Source: Novosphingobium guangzhouense (GTDB lineage: Bacteria; Pseudomonadota; Alphaproteobacteria; Sphingomonadales; Sphingomonadaceae). Taken from it: 64,000 nt of DNA. How positions within the stretch are numbered: the first letter of the stretch is position 1; each line of letters starts with the position of its first letter. The position numbers were made by a program, and so were the translations under genes. Shown in pieces: positions 16,637-26,283 of the stretch. Below the pieces are notes generated by a model. The model worked only from the letters and a program-made list of their open reading frames with translations. It searched no databases and was not told where the DNA came from. The stretch lies in contig NZ_LYMM01000033.1 of the NCBI RefSeq assembly GCF_002896965.1, positions 1 through 64,000 of the forward strand, in the 5' to 3' direction.

Positions 16637-16873
16637 TTAGCCCTTGTTCTCTTCGATGTACTTGATGGCATCGGAGACAGTGCTGATCTTCTCGGCGGCA
16701 TCGTCCGGGATTTCGACGCCGAATTCTTCTTCGAACGCCATGACCAGCTCGACGATGTCGAGCGAGTCGGCGCCCAGATCGTCGATGAAGCTGGCGTCTT
16801 CGGTGACCTTCTCGGCTTCAACGCCGAGGTGCTCGACGACGATCTTCTTAACCCGATCGGCGGTATCGCTCAT
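16637..16873 (-). CDS. acpP: acyl carrier protein
   Basis: 78 residues, acidic. The 4'-phosphopantetheine attachment Ser lies in [12 protein letters not shown] (about residue 37), with [11 protein letters not shown] before and [13 protein letters not shown] after, the canonical ACP fold. The start is the ATG of MSDTADRV; upstream in-frame starts have no support. It carries acyl chains for FabF and the other fatty acid enzymes. Confidence 0.97.
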   Translation of the reverse strand: MSDTADRVKKIVVEHLGVEAEKVTEDASFIDDLGADSLDIVELVMAFEEEFGVEIPDDAAEKISTVSDAIKYIEENKG

Positions 16874-17047
16874 TTGTATAGACCCCTTCGAAAATAGGCG
16901 GGTTTGAATTACGCTTGTCGCCCTAAAGACTGGGCGACGCGCTGGCAAGGGCCTTGGCGCGACGACGGGCACCCGGATGCCTTGCGTTATCCACGGTTGA
17001 CGGCAGAAAACCTGTTTCCTCCCCAAGCACGCTCAGGGAGGAATGGA

Positions 17048-18856
17048 TTATTCCGCGGCCTTGGCGGGCGCGGCCTGCTTCACCGGCTCCACCACGCGCA
17101 GGTGCAGTTCGCGCAGCTGCTTGGGCTCGGCCGGGCTCGGCGCGTTCATGAGGAGATCCTCGGCGCGCTGGTTCATCGGGAACAGCGTGATTTCGCGCAG
17201 GTTCTGCGCACCGCACAGCAGCATCACGATGCGATCGACGCCGGCTGCCATGCCGCCGTGCGGCGGTGCGCCATACTGGAATGCGCGATAGAGGCCGCCG
17301 AAACGCTCCTCGACGTCCTGTTGCGTCAGGCCGGTCATCTCGAACGCCTTGACCATCAGTTCGGGCGACTGGTTGCGGATCGAACCCGATGCGATCTCGA
17401 AGCCGTTGCAGACCAGATCGTACTGGTACGCCTTGATCGTCAGCGGATCCTGATTCTCCAGCGCGTCCATCCCGCCCTGCGGCATCGAGAACGGGTTGTG
17501 CGCGAAGTCGACCTTCTTGTTGTCTTCGTCCCACTCGTAGAACGGGAAGTCGACGATCCAGCACAGCTCGAAGCGGTCCTTGTCGATCAGGTCCAGCTGC
17601 TCGCCCACGCGGGTCCGCGCGAGGCCTGCCAGCTTCGCGGCCTGCTCTTCCTTGCCGGCGGCGAAGAACACGCCGTCGTTGGGACCAAGGCCCAGTGCCG
17701 CGATCAGCGCGGCGGTCTTTTCCTCACCGTGGTTCTTGGCGATCGGGCCGCCGGGGACGCCGTCCTTGATGTTGATGTAGCCAAGGCCCGAATAGCCCTC
17801 GCCGCGCGCCCAGACATTCATGTCGTCGAAGAACTTGCGGCTGCCCGCACCCGCGCCCGGAGCCGGGATCGCACGGATCTTGCCGCCGTTGGCGACGATG
17901 CCCGCAAAGATGCCGAAGCCCGATTCGACGAAGTGTTCGGTCACGTCCTTGATCAGCAGCGGGTTGCGCAGGTCAGGCTTGTCCGAACCGTAGTCCAGCA
18001 TCGCCTGCGCATGCGGGATGCGGCGGAACTCACCCGCCGGGGTGACGGGCTTGTCGCCGGCGAATTCGGCGAACGTGGCGCGCAGCACCGGCTCCATCGT
18101 TTCCCAGACTTCTTCCTGGGTCACGAAGCTCATTTCAAGGTCGAGCTGGTAGAATTCGCCCGGCAGGCGGTCCGCACGCGGGTCTTCGTCGCGGAAGCAG
18201 GGCGCGATCTGGAAGTAGCGGTCGAAGCCTGCAACCATCAGCAGCTGCTTGTACTGCTGCGGCGCCTGCGGCAGCGCGTAGAACTTGCCCGCGTGGATGC
18301 GGCTGGGCACCAGGAAATCGCGGGCGCCTTCGGGGCTGGAGGCGGTCAGGATCGGCGTCGAATATTCGGTGAAGCCGGTGTCTTCCATGCGGCGGCGCAT
18401 GTCGCGGATGATCTGCGTGCGCTTGACGATGTTGGCGTGCAGCGTTTCGCGGCGAAGATCCAAGAAACGGTACTTGAGGCGGATGTCCTCAGGGTATTCC
18501 TGCTCGCCGGCGACGGGCATCGGCAGTTCTTCCGCCTTGCCCAGCACGGTGGCGACGCGGGCGTAGACCTCGATCTGGCCGGTCGAGAGGTTCGGGTTCA
18601 CGGTGCCTTCCGAGCGCGCCTTCACGGTGCCTTCGATCGTCACGACGCTTTCTGCACGCAGCGAATCGAGGATCGCCAGCGCCGGGCTGTCGCTGTCCGT
18701 GACGACCTGGGTGATGCCGTAGTGGTCGCGCAGATCGACGAACAGAACGCCGCCATGGTCGCGCTTGCGATGGACCCAGCCCGACAGGCGCACGGTCTGG
18801 CCGACCTCGGCCGCGCTCAGGGCGCCGCAGGTATGGGAGCGGTAGGGATGGGTCAT
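17048..18856 (-). CDS. aspS: aspartyl-tRNA synthetase
   Basis: 602 residues, bacterial type with a GAD insertion. The N-terminal OB fold ([20 protein letters not shown]) binds the anticodon. Class II motif 2 is [10 protein letters not shown] (about 217) and motif 3 is [11 protein letters not shown] (about 540). The alphaproteobacterial form may also charge tRNA-Asn if no AsnRS is present. The start [11 protein letters not shown] is the conserved N-terminus; the longer open frame upstream is not supported. The C-terminal 15 residues ([11 protein letters not shown]) are a lineage extension. Confidence 0.97.
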   Translation of the reverse strand: MTHPYRSHTCGALSAAEVGQTVRLSGWVHRKRDHGGVLFVDLRDHYGITQVVTDSDSPALAILDSLRAESVVTIEGTVKARSEGTVNPNLSTGQIEVYARVATVLGKAEELPMPVAGEQEYPEDIRLKYRFLDLRRETLHANIVKRTQIIRDMRRRMEDTGFTEYSTPILTASSPEGARDFLVPSRIHAGKFYALPQAPQQYKQLLMVAGFDRYFQIAPCFRDEDPRADRLPGEFYQLDLEMSFVTQEEVWETMEPVLRATFAEFAGDKPVTPAGEFRRIPHAQAMLDYGSDKPDLRNPLLIKDVTEHFVESGFGIFAGIVANGGKIRAIPAPGAGAGSRKFFDDMNVWARGEGYSGLGYINIKDGVPGGPIAKNHGEEKTAALIAALGLGPNDGVFFAAGKEEQAAKLAGLARTRVGEQLDLIDKDRFELCWIVDFPFYEWDEDNKKVDFAHNPFSMPQGGMDALENQDPLTIKAYQYDLVCNGFEIASGSIRNQSPELMVKAFEMTGLTQQDVEERFGGLYRAFQYGAPPHGGMAAGVDRIVMLLCGAQNLREITLFPMNQRAEDLLMNAPSPAEPKQLRELHLRVVEPVKQAAPAKAAE

Positions 18857-18890
18857 GTCTGGGGCTCTTTTGTAAGCGTATGCGATAATT

Positions 18891-18908
18891 GCGGCCGCAC
18901 TAGTCGAC
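18891..18908. other. NotI-SpeI-SalI overlapping sites in aspS leader
   Basis: GCGGCCGC, ACTAGT and GTCGAC follow each other within 18 bp, 35 bp upstream of the aspS start. This resembles a cloning polylinker but could be chance in GC-rich DNA. Confidence 0.4.
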
Positions 18909-19057
18909 TGACGCCGCGATTTCCAGCCGTGGTTTTGCGCAAAATGCGCCGGCACCGGCGCGCACGGGCTGCGATATGGCCGGTAACCTCAAATAAACCA
19001 ATTCACCATTACCTTCCCGCGCGAGGGTCGACACCAGAGAACATACGGGAATCGCAC

Positions 19058-19378
19058 ATGATTGCTGACGATACGTCGCACACGGCACTCGTCGATCGCA
19101 AAGACAAGGAAGCCTCGCTCTATCCCGCGTGGTCGGATGCGCCGGTGCAGATACCGGACGACGCAGCGCGCGAACCTTCGGCACTTCAGGATTTGCGCGA
19201 CCTTACCCAGCCGGAAGCCGATCCGGGATACGAACCCGAGGGTCTGTACCTGCCCCTGCCCTATGGCCACACCACAGGATCGCAGTTGCGCCGCCGCTTC
19301 GTGACCGCCCAGAGCATCGCCGAACTGGCGCACGTAAAGAAGCCCAGCCTGTGGCAGCGCCTCCTCGGTCGGAAATAA
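19058..19378 (+). CDS. small hypothetical protein
   Basis: 106 residues, acidic and mostly disordered, ending in a basic tail (KKPSLWQRLLGRK). The middle motif EGLYLPLPYGHTTGSQLRRRFV is distinctive but I do not recognise a family. It lies alone between aspS (divergent) and rnd, with the ATG at 19058 the first plausible start. Confidence 0.65.
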   Translation: MIADDTSHTALVDRKDKEASLYPAWSDAPVQIPDDAAREPSALQDLRDLTQPEADPGYEPEGLYLPLPYGHTTGSQLRRRFVTAQSIAELAHVKKPSLWQRLLGRK

Positions 19379-19443
19379 ACTGCGACAAAACGGTAACACG
19401 GGGCGTTGATCCCCCGCGCTGTTAGGCGTAACGCCCTCGTTCA

Positions 19444-20649
19444 ATGAAAATTCATCCTCTGATCACGAAGACCGAAGATCTTGCCGCCCTGTGCGAGCGC
19501 CTTGCGAAGTCCGATTTCGTAAGCGTCGACACCGAGTTCATGCGCGAGAACACCTATTGGCCCGAACTGTGCCTTGTGCAGATCGCCAATACGGAGGAAG
19601 CCGCCGCGATCGATCCGCTGGCGGACGGGCTCGACATGACCCCGCTGCTCGACCTGCTCACCAACAACGAAGACGTGCTCAAGGTCTTCCATGCGGGCGG
19701 CCAGGATGTGGAGATCATCTTCAACTTCACCGGCCGCACCCCGCATCCGATCTTCGATACGCAGATCGCGATGATGGCAATCAGCCAGTCGGAGCAGATC
19801 GGCTATTCCAACCTCGTCGAATCGTGGCAGGGCCTGACGATCGACAAGGGCGCCCGCTTCACCGACTGGTCGCGCCGTCCGCTGACCGATCGCCAGATCG
19901 AATATGCGATCGGCGACGTGACGCACTTGTCCAAGATCTTCCCCAAGATCCTCAAGCGCCTGATCAAGACCGGCCGCGGCGCGTGGCTGGACCAGGAGAT
20001 GGAAAAGCTGGCCGATCCGGAGAACTACCGGAACGATCCCAAGGAAGCCTGGCACCGGATCAAGGCCCCCGGCCGCAACCCGCAAGTGCTTGGCCGCCTG
20101 CGCGCGATCGCGGAATGGCGCGAACTGGAAGCGCAGGGCAAGAATATCCCGCGCGGCCGCATCGCACGTGACGAAACGCTGGCCGACATCGCCAGCCATC
20201 CGCCCAAGCAGCAGGCCGATCTGGCCAAGGTGCGCGGTCTTTCGCAGGGCTGGAAGGACAACGAAATCGGCCGCCGCCTGATGAACGCCATCGCCAAGGC
20301 CGAACCGCTGACCGACGACGAGATGCCGCCCCGCGCCCCGCGCGGCGCCCCGCTTGGCAAGGAAGGCGCGCTGGTGGCGGACCTGCTCAAGCTGCTCCTA
20401 AAGATTCGCGCGCGCGAAATCGACGCTGCTGCACGCCTGCTTGCCCGCAGCGACGAGCTGGAACTGCTGGCTGCCGGTGTTCGCAAGAACCTGTCGCTGC
20501 TGCAGGGCTGGCGCTACGACGTGTTCGGCCGCGACGCGCTCGATCTGGTCGAAGGCAAGCTGGCCTTCGCGGTGGAGAACGGCAAGCTCAAGATGACGCG
20601 CGTGGAAGACGCCGCAGTCGAAGCCGCAGCCCAGACTGGCGAGGACTGA
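19444..20649 (+). CDS. rnd: ribonuclease D
   Basis: 401 residues. DEDDy exonuclease motifs are visible: DTEFMRE (about 24-30), VFHAGGQDVEI (about 82-92) and YAIGDVTHL (about 155-163). A HRDC domain follows (about 215-290, GRLRAIAEWRELEAQGKNIPR). It trims the 3' ends of tRNA precursors and other stable RNAs. Its location next to aspS is conserved in alphaproteobacteria. Confidence 0.95.
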   Translation: MKIHPLITKTEDLAALCERLAKSDFVSVDTEFMRENTYWPELCLVQIANTEEAAAIDPLADGLDMTPLLDLLTNNEDVLKVFHAGGQDVEIIFNFTGRTPHPIFDTQIAMMAISQSEQIGYSNLVESWQGLTIDKGARFTDWSRRPLTDRQIEYAIGDVTHLSKIFPKILKRLIKTGRGAWLDQEMEKLADPENYRNDPKEAWHRIKAPGRNPQVLGRLRAIAEWRELEAQGKNIPRGRIARDETLADIASHPPKQQADLAKVRGLSQGWKDNEIGRRLMNAIAKAEPLTDDEMPPRAPRGAPLGKEGALVADLLKLLLKIRAREIDAAARLLARSDELELLAAGVRKNLSLLQGWRYDVFGRDALDLVEGKLAFAVENGKLKMTRVEDAAVEAAAQTGED

Positions 20650-20780
20650 TCCAGCGGGGGGCGGCTGGTTCGACCCGCCCCTCCCCCGCGCACTTCTTTG
20701 CCCACCATATCCGGCACATCATGGCCCAAGTGCACGAGCGCACACTTGGCGAAGCGTGCCTGCCGTGCAATAGCCGGGGC

Positions 20781-21677
20781 ATGACCGTCTACCAACCGAC
20801 GCTCAAGCAGCTCCAGTATCTCGTCTCCCTGCACGAGCACGGCCATTTCGGCCGCGCCGCCGATGCCTGCTTCGTGTCGCAATCGACACTGTCGGCGGGC
20901 CTGCGTGATCTTGAGACGCTGCTTGGCGTAGTCCTTGTGGAGCGCACCAAGCGCGCCGTCCGCTTCACCCCGCTGGGCAATGCCGTGGTCGAAAAGGCCC
21001 ACCGTATCCTGCGCGAAACGGAGGAGCTGTCCGAACTCGTCCAGTCCAGCGGCAAACCGCTATCGGGCGAAGTGCGGATGAGCGTGATCCCCACGATCGC
21101 GCCGTTCCTGCTACCGCGCATGTTGCCGCGCCTGCGCCGCGAACGGCCCAATCTGCGCCTGTTCCTGCGTGAAGAACCGAGTCAGCAGGCGATGGAATCG
21201 CTGCACCACGGCCGCGCCGACTGCGTCCTGCTCGCCCTGCCCTACGCCACCGGCGAAGTGGAAAAGGAGACGATCGAACTGGACGCCTTCTTCGTCGCCT
21301 TCCCCAGCGACGATCCGCGCGATCCGCCCGCCGAAGTCAGCCCGGACGTCATCGACGAACACCGCCTGCTGCTGCTGGAAGACGGGCACTGCCTCAAGGA
21401 TCAGGCGCTGGCCGCCTGCAACCGTCCCGAACTGCGGGCCAGCGCGACCATGATCGGCACATCGCTGCATACGCTGGTGCAGATGGTGGACAACGGACTT
21501 GGCCTGACCATGCTTCCCGAAATGGCGCTGGATGCGGGCATCCTCAACGGCACCAACGTGGTGGCCCGCCCACTGATATCCCCCAACGCGAATCGCGAAA
21601 TCGCGCTGGTGTGGCGCAAGAATTCCCCTCGTGCGGACGAATTCCGGATGCTGGCGGACGAATTGCGGGCGGGGTGA
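20781..21677 (+). CDS. oxyR: OxyR, peroxide-responsive LysR-type regulator
   Basis: 298 residues from the ATG at 20781. The N-terminal winged HTH (TLKQLQYLVSLHEHGHFGRA, then CFVSQSTLSAGLRDLE) is LysR-type. The redox pair is intact: Cys in LEDGHCLKDQA and the second Cys in ALAAC nine residues later, matching E. coli Cys199 and Cys208 (disulfide on peroxide). The C-terminal part (GLGLTMLPEMALD) is also typical. No catalase or peroxiredoxin gene is adjacent. An upstream in-frame ATG at 20721 would add 20 untypical residues. Confidence 0.93.
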   Translation: MTVYQPTLKQLQYLVSLHEHGHFGRAADACFVSQSTLSAGLRDLETLLGVVLVERTKRAVRFTPLGNAVVEKAHRILRETEELSELVQSSGKPLSGEVRMSVIPTIAPFLLPRMLPRLRRERPNLRLFLREEPSQQAMESLHHGRADCVLLALPYATGEVEKETIELDAFFVAFPSDDPRDPPAEVSPDVIDEHRLLLLEDGHCLKDQALAACNRPELRASATMIGTSLHTLVQMVDNGLGLTMLPEMALDAGILNGTNVVARPLISPNANREIALVWRKNSPRADEFRMLADELRAG

Positions 21678-21694
21678 CGCGATCGCGGCGGCTT

Positions 21695-22840
21695 CTACCG
21701 CCGCCGCAGCCCCTGCAGCGCTACGCCAAGCACCGATATGCCGATGCCCAGCGCCGAAACCCCGCTCCAGCCCCATTGGTGCCAGGCGGCCGTAGCTGCG
21801 CCCGAACTGGCGGCTCCGGCCAGGAACATCATTGCCATGTAAACGGTGTTGATGCGTGAACGCGCCTCAGGCCGCAGGGCGTAGATGATGCTCTGGTTGG
21901 AGATCTGGCTCAGCTGCACCGCCACGTCGAGCACCAGCACCCCGACGATGAGCCCGGCGATGGACTGCCAGAAGGCAAAGATCAGCCACGCGGCCAGCGT
22001 CATCACCGTTCCCGCGACGATGGCGGGATGCGGCCCGCGCCGGTCAGCGAAACGCCCGGCCACCGGCGCCGCAAGCACACCTGCCGCGCCGACGATCCCG
22101 AACAGCCCGGCCGCTTCCGGGCCAAGGCCGAAATGCTCCTGCAGGCGCAGCGCCAGCACGGTCCAGAACACGCTGAAGACGCCGAACAGGCAGCACTGGG
22201 TATAGGCGGCCAGACGCAGCGCGGGAAATTCGCGCCACAGGCTCCACAACGATCGCAGCAGGCCGCCATAGTTCAGGTCGGTCGCCTGCGGGCGGCTTTT
22301 CGGAAGCTGGATCGCCATGAGCGCCGCCGTCAGCAGCGCCAGCGGCACCGCCAGCCAGAACATCTCGCGCCAGCCCATGGCGCCGGCGACAAAGCCTGCC
22401 AGCGTCCGGCTCAGAAGGATGCCGCAGAGCAAGCCCGCCATCACCGTGCCGACGATGGACCCGCGCTTCTCGTCAGGCGCAAGGTTGGCCGCGAAGGGAA
22501 CGATCTGCTGCGCCACGGAGGCCAGCAGGCCGACCAGAAGCGATGCCGCCAGCACCAGCCCCGCGCTCGGCGCGATGGCCACAAGCGCCAATGCGCCCGC
22601 CAGCGCCAGGCATTGCAGCACGATCAGGCGGCGGCGCTCCAGCAGGTCGCCCAGCGGCACCAGCGCAACAAGGCCCACGGCATAGCCAAGCTGAGTCGCG
22701 GTGGGCACGTAAGTGGCTGCAGCGCCTGCAAGATCGCGCTCCATCAGCCCGATCATGGGCTGATTGTAATAGATGTTGGCCACCGTCAGCCCGGCCGCGA
22801 TAGCCAGCGCGAAGACGACGGAGCGGCTTGGCCCGCGCAC
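21695..22840 (-). CDS. MFS transporter (12 TM, YnfM/arabinose-efflux-like)
   Basis: 381 residues, about 12 hydrophobic segments. The start AGLTVANIYYNQPMIGLMER and the loop PLGDLLERRRLIV (motif A between TM2 and TM3) are typical of the MFS_1 group of small-molecule or drug exporters. It is convergent with oxyR, with 17 bp between stops. The substrate is unknown. Confidence 0.85.
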   Translation of the reverse strand: MRGPSRSVVFALAIAAGLTVANIYYNQPMIGLMERDLAGAAATYVPTATQLGYAVGLVALVPLGDLLERRRLIVLQCLALAGALALVAIAPSAGLVLAASLLVGLLASVAQQIVPFAANLAPDEKRGSIVGTVMAGLLCGILLSRTLAGFVAGAMGWREMFWLAVPLALLTAALMAIQLPKSRPQATDLNYGGLLRSLWSLWREFPALRLAAYTQCCLFGVFSVFWTVLALRLQEHFGLGPEAAGLFGIVGAAGVLAAPVAGRFADRRGPHPAIVAGTVMTLAAWLIFAFWQSIAGLIVGVLVLDVAVQLSQISNQSIIYALRPEARSRINTVYMAMMFLAGAASSGAATAAWHQWGWSGVSALGIGISVLGVALQGLRRR

Positions 22841-22994
22841 GGGCTCGCCCTCGGCTGGAAGCGCGACAGTAATGGTCAGATCCTTCGTGTTGCAGGCCCC
22901 CGCCGCCAGTGCCAGATGGCGATCGCCCGGTAGCTGTCCAAGCGCGCGAAGCGCAAGGCCGGTTGCCCCAGACGCAAACGCAAACGCGAGTGCG

Positions 22995-23588
22995 TCAATC
23001 CATATGCTTGAGGCCGACGCGCAGGTAGTCCCAGCCCGTCACCAGCGTCAGTACAGCCGCGGCCCATAGCGTCGTCAGCCCCACCGTATGCGGCAGGTTG
23101 ATAGCCAGCCCGCCGACATCGACGTTCCACCACGGCATCGCCACGCCCAGAATCAGCGCGCCTAGCGAAATCAGCTGGAATGTCGTCTTCCATTTGGCAA
23201 GGCGGCTGACCGGCACCGAAACCTGCAAACCGCCCAGAAATTCGCGCAGGCCCGAAACGGCGATCTCGCGCACCAGGATGATAAGGCCCGCGATCACGTG
23301 CATGTCGCCCACGTAGGGGCCGCGCAGGATGCCCTGTGCCGTCAGCACCAGAATCACCGTCGCCACCATGATCTTGTCGGCGATGGGATCGAGGAACACG
23401 CCCAGCTTCGACACGGTGCCGCTGGAGCGGGCAAGATAACCGTCGAAATAGTCGGTAATCCCCATCAGGCAGTAGAGCCCGAAGGCAAGACCGTACCCGA
23501 ATTCCCAGCGGGGCCACCATAGGAGGAAGCCCAGCAGGGGCAGGGTCACGATGCGGGACAGCGTCAGGATGTTCGGCAGAGTCAGCAT
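22995..23588 (-). CDS. pgsA: CDP-diacylglycerol-glycerol-3-phosphate 3-phosphatidyltransferase
   Basis: 197 residues. The CDP-alcohol phosphotransferase motif D-x2-D-G-x2-A-R-x8-G-x3-D-x3-D is intact in DYFDGYLARSSG, then LGVFLDPIADK (about 47-70). It makes phosphatidylglycerophosphate in the inner membrane for PG and cardiolipin. The N-terminus MLTLPNILTLSRI is canonical. It is divergent from the next transporter gene. Confidence 0.95.
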   Translation of the reverse strand: MLTLPNILTLSRIVTLPLLGFLLWWPRWEFGYGLAFGLYCLMGITDYFDGYLARSSGTVSKLGVFLDPIADKIMVATVILVLTAQGILRGPYVGDMHVIAGLIILVREIAVSGLREFLGGLQVSVPVSRLAKWKTTFQLISLGALILGVAMPWWNVDVGGLAINLPHTVGLTTLWAAAVLTLVTGWDYLRVGLKHMD

Positions 23589-23711
23589 GATGGCAACGCC
23601 ATAGCCCGCAATCGCTACGGGAATAAAGTGGTCAAGAGGGCTTGTGCCCCCGCCTCATGCCATTAAGTGTCCCGCGCAACAGAGAGCAAGCCCGGCGGCA
23701 TAACTCAAATC

Positions 23712-25025
23712 ATGACCACGACGACCCAACTCATCCGGGCGCGACGTTTCCTCCCCCTCTTCGTCACCCAGCTTCTGGGCGCGTTCAACGACAACCTGTT
23801 CAAGAACGCGATGGTGCTCTTCGTCGTATACGAGGTGTACCACTCCGAAGCGCAGGAGGCGCGGTTCAGCGCGCTGGCATCGGCGATCTTCATCATCCCC
23901 TTCTTCCTGCTGTCGGCGCTGGCCGGGCAGCTGGCGGACATGCGGGACAAGGCGAAGCTGATCCGCATCATCAAGGCCTGCGAGATCGCGATCATGCTGG
24001 TCGGCGGCGCGGGCCTTGCGCTGGCATGGCAGGGACAGGCGCTTGACGCGGTGGCGATCCCGCTGATGCTGCTGGCGCTGTTCGCGATGGGCGTGCATTC
24101 GACCTTCTTCGGGCCGATCAAGTACGCGATCCTGCCGCAGCACCTGAACGATGGCGAAGTCCTGTCCGGCACCGGGCTGGTCGAGGCGGGCACTTATATC
24201 GCGGTCCTGGCCGGTACGATCGTGGCGGGCTGGATCAGCGTGGACGCTGCCGCGATCGGTGTGATCGTGGTGGCCTGCATCGGCTGGTTCGCGGGACGGC
24301 AGGTGCCCCCCGCCCCGCCGCTCGGCAAGATCGAGCCGCTGGACTACCATGTCGTGCGCGCATCGGTGCGCCTTGTCCGCACCACCATGCAGGATCGCCG
24401 CGTGTTCCTTGCGATCTGCGCGATCAGCTTCTTCTGGGCGATCGGCACCGTGCTTTTCGTTCAGTTTCCGCCGCTGGCCAAGAACATGCTGATGGCCAGC
24501 AAGGAAGTGGCCAGCCTGTTCCTGGTGATCTTCTCGGTCGGCGTGGCCATCGGCTCGATGGCGATCAACGCGCTGCTCAAGGGCACCGTCTCGGCGCGCT
24601 GGTCGCCCGTTTCGGTGCTGGGCATGGGCGCGTTCCTTGTGGCCTTCCAGCAGGTCTGCCGCATCTGGCCCCCGCATACCGGGGCCGAGCGCCTGATGGA
24701 CGTGGGCACTTTCGTGGTGCAGCCGCTGGCAATCCCGCTGATGCTGACGCTGCTGGGCATCGCCGTTTGCGGCGGCATGTTCGTGGTGCCGCTTTACGCC
24801 TTCCTCACCACGTTCGTGGACAAGTCGCAGACCGCGCGCACGATCGCGGCCAACAACATCGTCAATTCGGGCGCGATGGTCGTCGGATCACTGGCGACCG
24901 GAGTCATGACGCTGATCGGCGTGGCGGTGGCGCAGCAGTTGCTGGTCGTGTCGCTGTGCTGCGTGGCTTCGGCTTGGCTCGGATATATGCTGTTCCGCGC
25001 CGAGAAGGCCCCGACCGCAGGCTGA
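23712..25025 (+). CDS. MFS transporter, LplT-like (lysophospholipid transport)
   Basis: 437 residues, about 12 TM segments. The N-terminus LFVTQLLGAFNDNLFKNAM and ADMRDKAKLIR (motif A), then FFGPIKYAILPQHL, match the LplT branch. LplT flips lysophospholipids across the inner membrane; it is often fused to an acyltransferase/ACS, and that part is absent here. The proximity to pgsA fits a lipid role. The ATG at 23712 starts the conserved region. Confidence 0.85.
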   Translation: MTTTTQLIRARRFLPLFVTQLLGAFNDNLFKNAMVLFVVYEVYHSEAQEARFSALASAIFIIPFFLLSALAGQLADMRDKAKLIRIIKACEIAIMLVGGAGLALAWQGQALDAVAIPLMLLALFAMGVHSTFFGPIKYAILPQHLNDGEVLSGTGLVEAGTYIAVLAGTIVAGWISVDAAAIGVIVVACIGWFAGRQVPPAPPLGKIEPLDYHVVRASVRLVRTTMQDRRVFLAICAISFFWAIGTVLFVQFPPLAKNMLMASKEVASLFLVIFSVGVAIGSMAINALLKGTVSARWSPVSVLGMGAFLVAFQQVCRIWPPHTGAERLMDVGTFVVQPLAIPLMLTLLGIAVCGGMFVVPLYAFLTTFVDKSQTARTIAANNIVNSGAMVVGSLATGVMTLIGVAVAQQLLVVSLCCVASAWLGYMLFRAEKAPTAG

Positions 25026-25050
25026 AAACTGCTTGGTCAGACGATCCAGT

Positions 25051-25269
25051 TCAGGCGATGAACAGCGTTATCGCCATGAAGCCTGCGCAATAGGCTGACA
25101 GGAAACCGCGCCAGTCGCCGCCGTTGAGCCGCCACCGGCGCGCGGCTTCGGCATCCTCGTCCGCTGTGTCAGCCGTTTCGACGAAGACATGGGGCGGCAG
25201 CGACCGACGGAACCAGTGCCCGGCGGATTCGTGCGTAAGGACGAGTGCGCGACGTGTAATGCTTCGCAT
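25051..25269 (-). CDS. small hypothetical membrane protein
   Basis: 72 residues from the ATG at 25269. It has a polar N-terminal region and one hydrophobic C-terminal segment (FLSAYCAGFMAITLFIA), so it is possibly tail-anchored. No family is recognised and the ribosome binding site is weak. Confidence 0.5.
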   Translation of the reverse strand: MRSITRRALVLTHESAGHWFRRSLPPHVFVETADTADEDAEAARRWRLNGGDWRGFLSAYCAGFMAITLFIA

Positions 25270-25368
25270 GAGGCAGGCATTAACGATTTGTTTACTATCG
25301 CGCAAAGCGCCTGAACGGCCCTTCCCGAAACGGGACGATTCGTTACGGCAAGCCTTGGAACGTCAACG

Positions 25369-25397
25369 AAAAAGGGCCGCCATATGGCGACCCTTTT
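25369..25397. terminator. bidirectional intrinsic terminator
   Basis: AAAAAGGG-c-CGCCATATGGCG-a-CCCTTTT forms a 12-bp palindrome core with A- and T-runs on both sides. It probably ends the minus-strand csbD transcript. Confidence 0.8.
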
Positions 25398-25424
25398 CCA
25401 ACCAGTTGGTTTGGGAAAGTCAGG

Positions 25425-25607
25425 TCAGACCCGGTCGCCCAATGCGCCCTTGACCTTGCCGATGCCCTGCTGGACTTCGCCCTTCTTTTCCTGCGCCTTG
25501 CCTTCTGCCTGCTGGGCCGGATCGTTGCGCGCCTTGCCTGCGGCCTGCTTGACGTTGCCGGCAATCTCGTTGCCAAGACCCTTCACGGTGTCCTTGAGTT
25601 CACCCAC
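25425..25607 (-). CDS. CsbD-like stress protein
   Basis: 60 residues. GELKDTVKGLGNEIAGNVKQ, then a repeated pattern of K/G/Q-rich helices ending GKVKGALGD is the CsbD family, small abundant proteins induced in general stress. The start is GTG, with AGGAGA placed 6 bases upstream. It has its own terminator. Confidence 0.92.
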   Translation of the reverse strand: MGELKDTVKGLGNEIAGNVKQAAGKARNDPAQQAEGKAQEKKGEVQQGIGKVKGALGDRV

Positions 25608-25766
25608 GGCGTATCTCCTTTTATCGGCAGCGAAACATCCCGCCGCCGTTACATGAAGAGAACCCGCCAGCCGGCTGGGAAGTTTCGCGCATCTGCGCCG
25701 AAATGTGCTTTCCCGAAGGCAGGACGCAGGCGCGCCGGTGCAAGGACGATGTTCAGGCGCTGAACG

Positions 25767-26174
25767 TCATTCCCCGGCCATGCCCAGAACATGGGCCCAT
25801 TCCTCAGCCGTCACCGCCGCCACGGACAGACGCGAGAACCTGACCAGTTCCATCTGCGCCAGCGCCGGATCAGCCTTCACCTGCGCCAGCGTCACCGGCC
25901 GCCTGAGCTTGCGCACGGGCTTCACCTTTACCGCCGCCCATTTGCCCTCGGGGTCGCTCGGATCAGCAAGCCCCGCCTCGCTCACCGTAGCGATGCCGAC
26001 GATCTCCTTGCCGATGTTGGAGTGGTAGAAGAAGAATTCGTCCCCCACCGCCATCGCGCGCAGGTTGTTGGCGGCGCGATGATTGCGCACACCGTCCCAG
26101 GTGCCTTCGCCTTCCTTGACGAGATCGTTCCAGCCGTAAGCATCCGGTTCGGATTTCATCAGCCAGTATGCCAT
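25767..26174 (-). CDS. EVE domain protein
   Basis: 135 residues. MAYWLMKSEPDAYGWNDL, WDGVRNHRAANNLRAM, FFYHSN and IVGIATV are the EVE/thymocyte-nuclear-protein-1 pattern. The EVE domain is PUA-like and binds modified bases. The family is widespread as a stand-alone protein in proteobacteria with no settled role. Confidence 0.93.
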   Translation of the reverse strand: MAYWLMKSEPDAYGWNDLVKEGEGTWDGVRNHRAANNLRAMAVGDEFFFYHSNIGKEIVGIATVSEAGLADPSDPEGKWAAVKVKPVRKLRRPVTLAQVKADPALAQMELVRFSRLSVAAVTAEEWAHVLGMAGE

Positions 26175-26283
26175 GCACGCACCTTCCATCGCGAACTGTA
26201 GTGTGAATTTCCGGCCCGATTAGACTGTTGCCGCCGGGGCGATTAAAGGGGCGGCATACCGACTCGTTACGGATTGCACTACC

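Noticed and set aside
16904..19057. Very long plus-strand open frame antisense to aspS
   Set aside because: It arises from GC-rich codon structure of aspS; only the last part from 19058 is a plausible separate gene.
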